The position numbers and the translations under genes were made by a program. Positions 1 to 5,302 of a DNA stretch of 5,302 bases are shown in pieces. How positions within the stretch are numbered: the stretch's first letter is position 1; the number at the start of each line of letters is the position of its first letter. The stretch is taken from assembly GCA_040758525.1 (NCBI GenBank), contig JBFLVQ010000658.1:1-5302 (forward strand), read 5' to 3'. Below the pieces are notes generated by a model. That model saw nothing but the letters and a program-made list of their open reading frames with translations. It was not told the origin of the DNA and searched no databases. This stretch comes from JBFLVQ01 sp040758525 (GTDB lineage: Bacteria > Acidobacteriota > Blastocatellia > Chloracidobacteriales > JADJPF01).

Positions 1-14
1 CAATTGACTCTCAT
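1..14 (-). CDS. possible start of the next gene of the ABC operon (5' fragment)
   Basis: An ATG at 14-12 on the minus strand opens a frame reading M-R-V-N before the window ends. It lies six bases after the permease's tandem TGA-TAA stops. The bases GGTGAT at 25-20 match the downstream half of the extended Shine-Dalgarno consensus and sit five bases before the ATG. In acidobacterial-style ABC-2 operons a second ATPase or permease often follows, which would fit this position. Only four codons are visible, so the product is unknown and the call rests on start-site context alone. Confidence 0.25.
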
Positions 15-20
15 CTTTTA

Positions 21-881
21 TCACCGCACCACCTCGTAAGCTCGTACTTTGCGTGTTAGTAGCAGTAGCGAGATTATACAGATCACAAATAGTCCTAACC
101 AGGCGCTGGTATATGGCAATTCCATACGATGAGGGAAATGGAAAAGCCCTGCCCAAACAGTTCGAATCAATGCGCGCAGGCTGATAAGATTGCCCCAGCG
201 GGTCTCAAAATTAAGATTGATCACCTCAGCCATTACACTAGGAATAAAGAAGAGCCCAACAAGCGCTGCTTTAGCAGCAATCTTCCAACGTACCCAGGCC
301 GAGATTGCCTGTGACATCATTGCTAATGTCAGTATCCAGATTCCACTACCAAAAAAGATCGCACCAGCCAGATGGCTGTTCTCAGCAATCCAGGATGAAC
401 CTCCTAAATAAGATTGCCAAGAGAAAAGCAGCAGTCCTGGCAGCCAACTGATTGCCGATAGTAGTATCAACAGCACTGCTAGTTTGCCTATCACATATTC
501 GGCACGTGTAAAGGGTCGGCATAGATAGAGTGGTAGCGCATTATTGGTAAGATCGCGCGCAATCAGTTCGGGGCCAATAAACACAGTAAGGAGAAATCCC
601 ATCATTCCTTGGACAAAAACATAGTTATAGAAGAACCTTGCATCGATCGGGATAAGCTTACTGACTCGTAGATCAAGAATATCTAAGGCATTCTCATTGT
701 GGTGTAAGTAAATCAAGATTAGTGAAATAAGTGGAAAGACAAAGCAGGTGACGAAAAAGCCAAGGAAGAGCTTGGAACGGAAAATATCCTGGTAGGCATG
801 ACGTGGGATGATAAGAAATCGTGACCAGGTACTTGTCTGTTGCCCTGTGTAAGGCTTATAGACCTGTTCATAGACCGCCAT
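21..881 (-). CDS. ABC-2 type transporter permease subunit
   Basis: This is the integral membrane half of an ABC exporter, 286 residues, a usual length for ABC-2 permeases. About six hydrophobic segments can be picked out near residues 38-58, 86-107, 130-153, 172-194, 200-218 and 258-276. A charged stretch after helix 2 (residues 104-133, with E105, R109-D110 and the LPLYLCRPFTRAEYVIGK segment) is the conserved 'ALPLY-RP-TR-Y-GK' region of the ABC-2 family. The basic C-terminus RKVRAYEVVR is also typical. The frame stays open upstream to 1001, but the ATG at 881 is chosen because GGAGG lies six bases before it and the upstream part lies wholly inside the ATPase gene. The start overlaps the ATPase end by 14 bases, so the two are co-translated and should form one complex. 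The gene ends with in-frame tandem stops, TGA then TAA. The substrate cannot be read from the sequence; drug, lipid or copper-type (NosY-like) export are all possible. Confidence 0.9.
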   Translation of the reverse strand: MAVYEQVYKPYTGQQTSTWSRFLIIPRHAYQDIFRSKLFLGFFVTCFVFPLISLILIYLHHNENALDILDLRVSKLIPIDARFFYNYVFVQGMMGFLLTVFIGPELIARDLTNNALPLYLCRPFTRAEYVIGKLAVLLILLSAISWLPGLLLFSWQSYLGGSSWIAENSHLAGAIFFGSGIWILTLAMMSQAISAWVRWKIAAKAALVGLFFIPSVMAEVINLNFETRWGNLISLRALIRTVWAGLFHFPHRMELPYTSAWLGLFVICIISLLLLTRKVRAYEVVR

Positions 882-1797
882 TGTTCTCCTCCATAGCTTT
901 GAGAAAGATATCTTCCAGCGAATCTCGTTTGTAATTGAGCCTTCGTATCTGTACCTGATGAGTAGCAGCAAGGCGGTATAGATCGCGTACTTGTACACCA
1001 TCTTGAAGGATCAATTTCAGTCTACGTTCACCTGTCAGTGCATATTCACAGCCTAATTGTCCCATTGCCGCAGCAAACCCACGACTATCACCACGTGTCT
1101 CCATCTCGATAAATTTGCGGTTGGATTTACGTTCCTCTTCAAGATTACAGTAAACAGCAATGCGGCCTTCTTTTAAGATTAGAATCTCCTCACAACACTC
1201 CTCAACATCACGTAGTAGGTGTGAAGAGAGCAGTAGGTTGGCCTGATTACTATCACGAATCTCTTTAATAAGGTTTAACATACGCTGGCGTGTAGGTGGA
1301 TCTAGGCCATTGGTAGGCTCGTCAAGTATGATCAACTTTGGTCCATGCACAATTGCTTGAGCAAGCTTGGCAAGCTGTTTCATACCTAGCGAGTAGGTAT
1401 CCAAAGTACGGTAGCGTGCCTCTCCTAGCCCTACATAAAAGAGCGCCTCATGTGCTCGCTCTAATGCGGCGCCGGGTGGTAGTCCAGAGAACTCTGCCAT
1501 CATTCGCACAAAATGGACGCAGGTCATACCGGCAATAAAAGAGTCTCGCTCTGGCATATAACCTATCAGACCACGTATCTGCTTTGCTTCTGTGTTGATA
1601 TCGCGTCCAAAGATATGTGCGGTGCCATGAGTAGGTTTATGAAAGCCTAGCAGGGTATGTATCAGCGTAGTTTTGCCGGCGCCGTTTGGACCAAGCAGAC
1701 CGATCGTACGCCCTGAGAGTTTACCATTAAGATTCTTCAAGATGGGCCTGCTACCAAATGTAACTCCCAGGCCGTTTAGCTCAATTACTGGATTCAT
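868..1797 (-). CDS. ABC transporter ATP-binding protein (ABC-2 exporter, CcmA-like)
   Basis: This is the cytoplasmic ATPase that powers the adjacent permease, 309 residues, the usual length for this class. Visible motifs in order are Walker A GPNGAGKTT (36-44), a Q-loop region GYMPE with Glu83 in place of Gln, a signature YSLGMKQ (135-141, a variant of LSGGQ), Walker B KLIILDEP (154-161, catalytic E160), D-loop GLDP (164-167) and the switch histidine H193 in LLSSHLL. Residues from about 225 onward form the C-terminal extension common in exporter ATPases, ending with the familiar DSLEDIFLKAMEE pattern. All catalytic residues are present, so the protein should be active. The ATG at 1797 is the only usable start, since an in-frame TAG lies at 1809-1807. 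No Shine-Dalgarno site is visible before it, in contrast to the other three genes. It begins 70 bases after the anti-sigma gene, behind a hairpin. Confidence 0.93.
   Translation of the reverse strand: MNPVIELNGLGVTFGSRPILKNLNGKLSGRTIGLLGPNGAGKTTLIHTLLGFHKPTHGTAHIFGRDINTEAKQIRGLIGYMPERDSFIAGMTCVHFVRMMAEFSGLPPGAALERAHEALFYVGLGEARYRTLDTYSLGMKQLAKLAQAIVHGPKLIILDEPTNGLDPPTRQRMLNLIKEIRDSNQANLLLSSHLLRDVEECCEEILILKEGRIAVYCNLEEERKSNRKFIEMETRGDSRGFAAAMGQLGCEYALTGERRLKLILQDGVQVRDLYRLAATHQVQIRRLNYKRDSLEDIFLKAMEENNGGL
886..892 (-). promoter_or_regulatory. ribosome binding site of the permease gene
   Basis: GGAGGAG lies inside the last codons of the ATPase gene (the E-E-N-N part of its C-terminus). Its GGAGG core ends six bases before the ATG at 881. 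It decides the permease start against the longer open frame that reaches 1001, and it supports translational coupling of the two exporter subunits. Confidence 0.8.
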
Positions 1798-1810
1798 AAA
1801 ATTTATCTAT

Positions 1811-1860
1811 CTAAAGAAAGTTGTGCGGGCCAGCGGTAATAATCCACCGGCCCGTGCAAC
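1811..1860 (-). terminator. hairpin with T-rich tail: terminator or attenuator between the anti-sigma gene and the ABC genes
   Basis: Read on the minus strand, eight bases after the anti-sigma stop codon, CGGGCC (1854-1849) pairs with GGCCCG (1831-1826). GGT can pair with ACC inside this, leaving a three-base bulge, and an outer GTTG/CAAC pair (1860-1857 with 1823-1820) forms across two A-C mismatches. The stem is followed at once by TTTCTTTAG (1819-1811), a short and interrupted T tract. On the plus strand the same arms pair over 12 bases with two G-T wobbles, but no T tract follows on that side. Because the T tract is weak, partial read-through into the exporter genes is plausible, which would make this an attenuator rather than an operon end. 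Confidence 0.55.
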
Positions 1861-1867
1861 ACCAAGC

Positions 1868-4537
1868 TTAACGTTGTGGAGGCTGCTCGCGCAATGCTTT
1901 TTCTAGGATATTTTGTAGTCCAAAGGAGTTTGGCAAGCCTAGTAGTGTGCCTGCGCTGAGTCCTAGTGGGCCACCCTCGCTATTGGCGGCAAAGATGATC
2001 CGATCACCTTGCGCATAGGCATAGGCTAGGGTTGGTGGTGTATTAGCAGCCAACGATTTCAGCGACTGTCGCCGATCCTCTGGGATATTTGCTGAATTAG
2101 CTAGCTGTTCTGCTATTGGCGTCATCAGCGATGCAAGATCGTGATAGAGAAGCGCAGAGAAGTTGGCATTACTATCCTCAGGTAGTGCAGCGATAAAACG
2201 CGGTGCTCGCAGTAATGTGTAGCCGGATTCACGATATCTGATTGCACGATCCAGTAAGGCACGGCTGGGTGCAGCAATCAAGTAGCTGCTCACGAAAGTA
2301 TAGTGTATCTCTAGCCCAGGCAGTGGAGATTTGACTGTGTAGAAGGTGCGCCCACCAATATCTACATGTTCCCATTGGAAGCCAGGTTTACCATTGGCGG
2401 CAAGCTCACGATTAACCTCTTCTACAACCCTTTCAAAACCTGCTTGTAGACGCACAGGGTCATAGACTTCAAAGATCAGTTTCCAGGATGGAGTAGGTAG
2501 TAGCGGACCATCAATGGCAAAGATAAACTCGCCGCCTAATGGTGCTGCGATATCATTGCGTATGTCTATGCCATGCTTTGTCTCTAGATCCTTTAAATGC
2601 CGTGCTAGCGCAGGATTATTAGTAAGAATAGTGAATAGATCATCGACTAGTGAAACAGGCTCTTTGACAACAAAAGCGGCTGCGACATTAGCATCTGGAG
2701 AGACAAACTCTAATCCTGCCATAGGTCCCGGCGCCGCCAGCCAGGAGGTGATACCACGGCGTGTGCCATTAAAGGTAAGCACAGCGCGATGGTGTGTCTT
2801 ACCAGTACTCATCTTCTGTTCAAAGATGAAGTGCTTCAGATCGTTGATCCCTAGTTGCTCAATAGTGGTAGGAGATGTGCCAGTGTGCAAGAGATGGGTA
2901 AAAATTTGCTGCAGATCGGCGGCCACGATTAGACCCGCACCCTCGCGGTAAAGTTCAGCAATACGCTGATAAAAAGGCGTAGAGATAAAACCGTTGGTAT
3001 TTGGTGTGGAAAGCGTGGTAGCGAGTTGCTGCAGTTGTTTCAATTGCGGTGTAGCCGCCAGTAGATCACCATTTATCCAGATATAGACTTGATCATGCTG
3101 GTTGGTTGGTAGTGATGCTGAGAAGGGATCATCAATGATAATAATATTCTGACCCTGCTCCTTAGCAAGCGCGGCAATCTGATTCTCAATTGCGATACGC
3201 AGTCCGGCTGGATCACGCAATTCGGCCAGTACCAGAAAGCTTTCTGGCTTGCCGGTATTATCGGTCTTTACACTTGCCACAATCTCCTCGCCTAGGTATT
3301 GACCAAATTCACGTATCTTCTCAAATAGCTCATCCATACCTAGACGGTCTTTTGCCGAGTTCTGTTGCTGCCACCATTGACGCAGTGCGGCATTCTGCTG
3401 GAGTTGTTCTTGTAATATCTGGTATGACTGTGTCAGAGTTGCCGACAGGTTTGGCAGTGCTGCATAAAGGACGGTCTCTTCAGGCATGAGATTGAGTAAG
3501 CGAGTGGAGTAGCGCAGTCCTGGCTGCTGTACCTGCTCGTTCAACTTTTTATTCAATTTAGAGATTTCTGTTAACAGGTTAACATAACGTTCGGCATCCC
3601 GACTCCAGGCAATCTCATTTTTAATCGGTACTTTTACTAGATTAGGATGTGTAGAGACCTGATCACCAGGTTTCAACACATCCTGTTTGCCATCGTGATC
3701 TACATGTACTTCGCCTTCTATGACAGAGACACGCGAACCTTTTGTGCCACTATTTACGGAAAAGATTGTACCAGTTACTGAGACCAGACAGTCTGCTGTG
3801 GCAACGTATAGATGGCGTGAATGCTGTTTGGCTGCCTCGACAATGATGTTGCCCTGTTCTAGATGTATGGTTGTGCCCTCAGTATTTTCGGTCACATAGA
3901 ATTCGGAACGCTCTTTTACCTCAACCCGCGAGCCATCTGTGAGCGTTACAATGGCACCAGCATCTTTAGCAGTACGTATATGCTCACCCTTCTCAAGTTG
4001 TGCGCCTGCCGCAATAGGTTGGTTAGCGGTCTCAGCAACACGATAAACACCACCATTGGCCGACTGTACAGTTATATGAACAAATTGAGCAGGGCGGTTG
4101 AAATAGCGCATTAGTGTTGGTATCGCTAATCCAAAACAGATTACAAAAACGGCTGCCACGGCCCACTTCAATGTTCTTGCATAAGGAAAGTCGCTGGTCT
4201 GCTTTTGTTGTGCAGGAAGTTGGCTAGGTTTGCCGGTGCGCGCTTGCTTGAGTGTTTTGCGGCAGTTTAAACATTCACGTGTGTGATCTTCCAACAGGAT
4301 CACACGCGCTGGAGATAGTTCTTGGTTTAGGTAGGCAGGAATAAGGCTCTGAAAATCGGCGCAGCTATTAATGTCTGTGACAGGGGCTGAGATATTATCT
4401 GTTTCTGCTTCATGCGCCAGATTGGTCCAGACCCGTTCTGCCGCCTGTTTGATCACGTTAGGGTCTGCTGCTTGGTTATGAATCTCTCTGGTTACCTTGT
4501 CAAAAATATTGTTCAGTTCCTTTTTGGTCGGTTTCAT
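1868..4537 (-). CDS. zinc-finger anti-sigma / FecR-domain membrane protein with large duplicated outer region
   Basis: This is the presumed anti-sigma regulator of the sigma factor encoded just upstream, 889 residues, more than twice the usual FecR-type length. Residues 59-92 carry C-X25-H-X3-C-X2-C (C59, H85, C89, C92), the zinc-binding anti-sigma motif, preceded by a 58-residue charged helix-forming segment. A single membrane helix spans about 125-143, placing the N-terminus in the cytoplasm and the rest outside. A FecR domain follows at about 185-295, with VTLTDGSRVEV, LEQGNIIVEA, VTGTIFSV and VIEGEVHV strands. Residues 318-338 look like a short coiled coil. From about 350 to 870 two similar modules of about 255 residues lie in tandem (350-605 and 610-870). 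Their style recalls DUF3352-type proteins, though this is not certain. The ATG at 4537 overlaps the sigma stop as ATGA and has GGAGG seven bases upstream. The ligand sensed is unknown, and no TonB-dependent receptor lies nearby. Confidence 0.85.
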   Translation of the reverse strand: MKPTKKELNNIFDKVTREIHNQAADPNVIKQAAERVWTNLAHEAETDNISAPVTDINSCADFQSLIPAYLNQELSPARVILLEDHTRECLNCRKTLKQARTGKPSQLPAQQKQTSDFPYARTLKWAVAAVFVICFGLAIPTLMRYFNRPAQFVHITVQSANGGVYRVAETANQPIAAGAQLEKGEHIRTAKDAGAIVTLTDGSRVEVKERSEFYVTENTEGTTIHLEQGNIIVEAAKQHSRHLYVATADCLVSVTGTIFSVNSGTKGSRVSVIEGEVHVDHDGKQDVLKPGDQVSTHPNLVKVPIKNEIAWSRDAERYVNLLTEISKLNKKLNEQVQQPGLRYSTRLLNLMPEETVLYAALPNLSATLTQSYQILQEQLQQNAALRQWWQQQNSAKDRLGMDELFEKIREFGQYLGEEIVASVKTDNTGKPESFLVLAELRDPAGLRIAIENQIAALAKEQGQNIIIIDDPFSASLPTNQHDQVYIWINGDLLAATPQLKQLQQLATTLSTPNTNGFISTPFYQRIAELYREGAGLIVAADLQQIFTHLLHTGTSPTTIEQLGINDLKHFIFEQKMSTGKTHHRAVLTFNGTRRGITSWLAAPGPMAGLEFVSPDANVAAAFVVKEPVSLVDDLFTILTNNPALARHLKDLETKHGIDIRNDIAAPLGGEFIFAIDGPLLPTPSWKLIFEVYDPVRLQAGFERVVEEVNRELAANGKPGFQWEHVDIGGRTFYTVKSPLPGLEIHYTFVSSYLIAAPSRALLDRAIRYRESGYTLLRAPRFIAALPEDSNANFSALLYHDLASLMTPIAEQLANSANIPEDRRQSLKSLAANTPPTLAYAYAQGDRIIFAANSEGGPLGLSAGTLLGLPNSFGLQNILEKALREQPPQR

Positions 4538-5088
4538 TGTTTAACCTCCAAGAAATTACCGATCGCCTTGCGGATCTGATGGCGGGCTCTATGCAGGATT
4601 ACCCCTACGACCAGTTGTGATGTGCCTAACATTTGTGCAATCTCGCGGTTACTATACCCCTCGAAATAGCGCAAGACAAAGATCTCGGCAGCACGCTCAC
4701 CCAGGCTAGTGACGGATTGCTGGACCAACCTGCGTAACTCACGGTCAACCTGCTGGCTTTCCGGATTGAGTGTGGGGCTCTCCCATTGGCTGGGGGTTAC
4801 CTCTTCTAGCGACACCGCTTTAGCTCTGCTACGACTGCGCATTAGATCCAGCGAGGCATTGACTGCCGCCCGTAATAGGTAATACTCAGGACTGGGCGAT
4901 AAGTCGTAACCCTCTTTGCTCTTTACTAGACGTAGAAAGATGGTCTGTAAGACATCTTCTGCATCTGCAGTGCTGCCTGTGATGCGATAGGCAGTACGAA
5001 ATATTTGGTCGTGGTGATCCTGAAAGAGCTGCTCTAACTCTTCTCTATGCTTGGGAACTAATCTAAGGTTTGTAACAGTTGCCGGCAC
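4534..5088 (-). CDS. ECF-subfamily RNA polymerase sigma factor
   Basis: This is an alternative sigma factor that would direct core RNA polymerase to a specific promoter set, 184 residues, the normal ECF length with no region 3. Region 2 covers about 18-88, with LFQDHHDQIFRTAYRITG (21-38) and the DAEDVLQTIFLRL core-binding stretch (42-54), followed by the basic DNA-melting part LRAAVNASLDLMRSRSR. A linker of about 30 residues leads to region 4 at about 121-176, with LGERAAEIFVLRYFEGYSNREIAQMLGTS and HRARHQIRKAI. The part of the recognition helix between them reads QLVVGVIL, where most ECF factors have a polar and basic segment of the VGTVKSRL kind. The start is GTG, with AAGGAGG five bases upstream; no other ATG, GTG or TTG lies between it and the in-frame TAG at 5142-5140. 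The gene overlaps its anti-sigma by four bases. Autoregulation is common in such pairs but no matching promoter could be confirmed here. Confidence 0.92.
   Translation of the reverse strand: MPATVTNLRLVPKHREELEQLFQDHHDQIFRTAYRITGSTADAEDVLQTIFLRLVKSKEGYDLSPSPEYYLLRAAVNASLDLMRSRSRAKAVSLEEVTPSQWESPTLNPESQQVDRELRRLVQQSVTSLGERAAEIFVLRYFEGYSNREIAQMLGTSQLVVGVILHRARHQIRKAIGNFLEVKQ
4545..4549 (-). promoter_or_regulatory. ribosome binding site of the anti-sigma gene
   Basis: GGAGG sits seven bases before the ATG at 4537, inside the last codons of the sigma gene (its L-E-V-K-Q end). Together with the ATGA stop/start overlap at 4537-4534 it indicates coupled translation, as expected for a sigma/anti-sigma pair made in a fixed ratio. 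Confidence 0.8.
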
Positions 5089-5093
5089 TGTCC

Positions 5094-5100
5094 CCTCCTT
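5094..5100 (-). promoter_or_regulatory. strong ribosome binding site of the sigma gene (GTG start)
   Basis: AAGGAGG, a full Shine-Dalgarno core, ends five bases before the GTG at 5088. It settles the choice of a GTG start, since no ATG is available upstream in frame. Confidence 0.8.
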
Positions 5101-5102
5101 AC

Positions 5103-5116
5103 ACTCTTCACTCTTC
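5103..5116 (-). repeat. tandem 7-base repeat GAAGAGT x2 before the sigma ribosome binding site
   Basis: On the minus strand GAAGAGT occurs twice in perfect tandem, ending two bases before the Shine-Dalgarno site. It makes the immediate leader purine-rich and unstructured, which could keep the ribosome binding site open. With only two copies a chance origin is quite possible. Confidence 0.5.
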
Positions 5117-5152
5117 TTACTAAGAGAAACGAACCAGAACTATTTTTATTAA

Positions 5153-5215
5153 CACAATAGAGAAATTATTTCCCGGTAATTCTCTTAAAACTATCTATTG
5201 TGATTACGATAGTTT
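5153..5215 (-). promoter_or_regulatory. candidate structured leader: overlapping inverted repeats upstream of the sigma gene
   Basis: Three dyads lie within 63 bases. CACAATAGA (5153-5161) is a perfect 9-base inverted repeat of 5194-5202. AAACTATC (5188-5195) is a perfect 8-base inverted repeat of 5208-5215. AGAGAAATTA (5159-5168) pairs with TAATTCTCT (5177-5185) with one bulged base and an 8-base loop. In a minus-strand RNA the 5' hairpin (5215-5188) carries CACAATA in its 12-base loop, and this loop can pair with TATTGTG at 5159-5153. The outcome is either alternative hairpins or a pseudoknot. The element ends about 65 bases before the sigma start. It could instead be a protein-binding operator in DNA. 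No clear -35/-10 pair was found, so whether it is transcribed is unknown. Confidence 0.35.
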
Positions 5216-5302
5216 GCTATTCCAGGAAGTTTTTCTGGAGAAAATTGAGCGGCCAGGAATAGAATTAATGCTAATTTAGCCTGACTAGATCTGCCTTTAT
5301 CA

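Noticed and set aside
882..1001. N-terminal extension of the permease by 40 residues to an ATG at 1001
   Set aside because: It lies entirely within the ATPase coding frame, has no membrane-protein character, and the ATG at 881 has a strong Shine-Dalgarno site; the overlap would be implausibly long.
2514..2951. Plus-strand open frame of 145 codons inside the anti-sigma gene
   Set aside because: It is antisense to a well-supported coding region, its composition is Ser/Arg/Ala-rich as expected from a shadow frame, and it shows no recognisable domain.
3190..3489. Plus-strand open frame of 99 codons inside the anti-sigma gene
   Set aside because: Shadow of the minus-strand gene; no domain, and the minus frame here encodes the start of the first repeated module.
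3653..4363. Iron-citrate type FecI/FecR signalling
   Set aside because: No TonB-dependent receptor is present, the anti-sigma has a zinc finger, and the neighbours are an ABC exporter, so an iron-uptake assignment or the fecI/fecR names would be unsupported.
5131..5140. GAACCAGAAC on the plus strand, resembling an ECF -35 element
   Set aside because: No suitable -10 element and no plus-strand gene to drive; direct repeats of GAAC at this scale are expected by chance.
5221..5239. Hairpin TCCAGGAA/TTTCTGGA as a terminator of an upstream gene
   Set aside because: On the minus strand it has an internal mismatch and no T tract follows; on the plus strand no gene precedes it.
5101..5302. Sigma-70 or autoregulatory promoter upstream of the sigma gene
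   Set aside because: Several AT-rich hexamers were tried (for example TTTTAA with TAATTT) but none matched both boxes better than expected in AT-rich DNA.

Overview
The window holds a compact four-gene block, all on the minus strand, with very little non-coding DNA. In transcription order (right to left) it has an ECF-type RNA polymerase sigma factor (5088-4534), an unusually large membrane-anchored anti-sigma/FecR-like protein (4537-1868), the ATPase of an ABC-2 type exporter (1797-868) and its membrane permease (881-21). No RNA gene, insertion sequence, CRISPR array or phage gene is visible.

The likely host is a Gram-negative-type bacterium, tentatively Acidobacteriota of the Blastocatellia kind. 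The reasons are the style of the anti-sigma N-terminus, the sigma region 4 sequence and the permease sequence, plus a moderate base composition (roughly mid-40s to 50% G+C by eye). This is family-style recognition, not a database result, and the confidence is low to moderate.

The first two genes form a classical regulatory pair. The sigma stop overlaps the anti-sigma start as ATGA, with a good Shine-Dalgarno site inside the sigma gene, so the two are almost certainly translated together. The anti-sigma has a cytoplasmic zinc-finger motif (C-X25-H-X3-C-X2-C), one membrane helix, a FecR domain and then about 590 residues outside the membrane. That outer part appears to contain two tandem copies of a roughly 255-residue module.

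A 70-base gap with a strong hairpin and a short T-rich tail (1811-1860) separates the anti-sigma gene from the ABC pair. The ATPase and permease genes overlap by 14 bases and must work together as one exporter. The hairpin could terminate transcription fully, or attenuate it so that the exporter is expressed less than the regulators. A possible next gene begins at the extreme left edge (base 14, minus strand).

The 214 bases upstream of the sigma gene (5089-5302) contain no convincing gene or promoter. They do contain a cluster of overlapping inverted repeats (5153-5215) that could fold as alternative hairpins or a pseudoknot in the leader RNA, and a tandem 7-base repeat just before the ribosome binding site. 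The most interesting items for follow-up are the duplicated outer module of the anti-sigma protein, its link to an exporter, and the structured leader.
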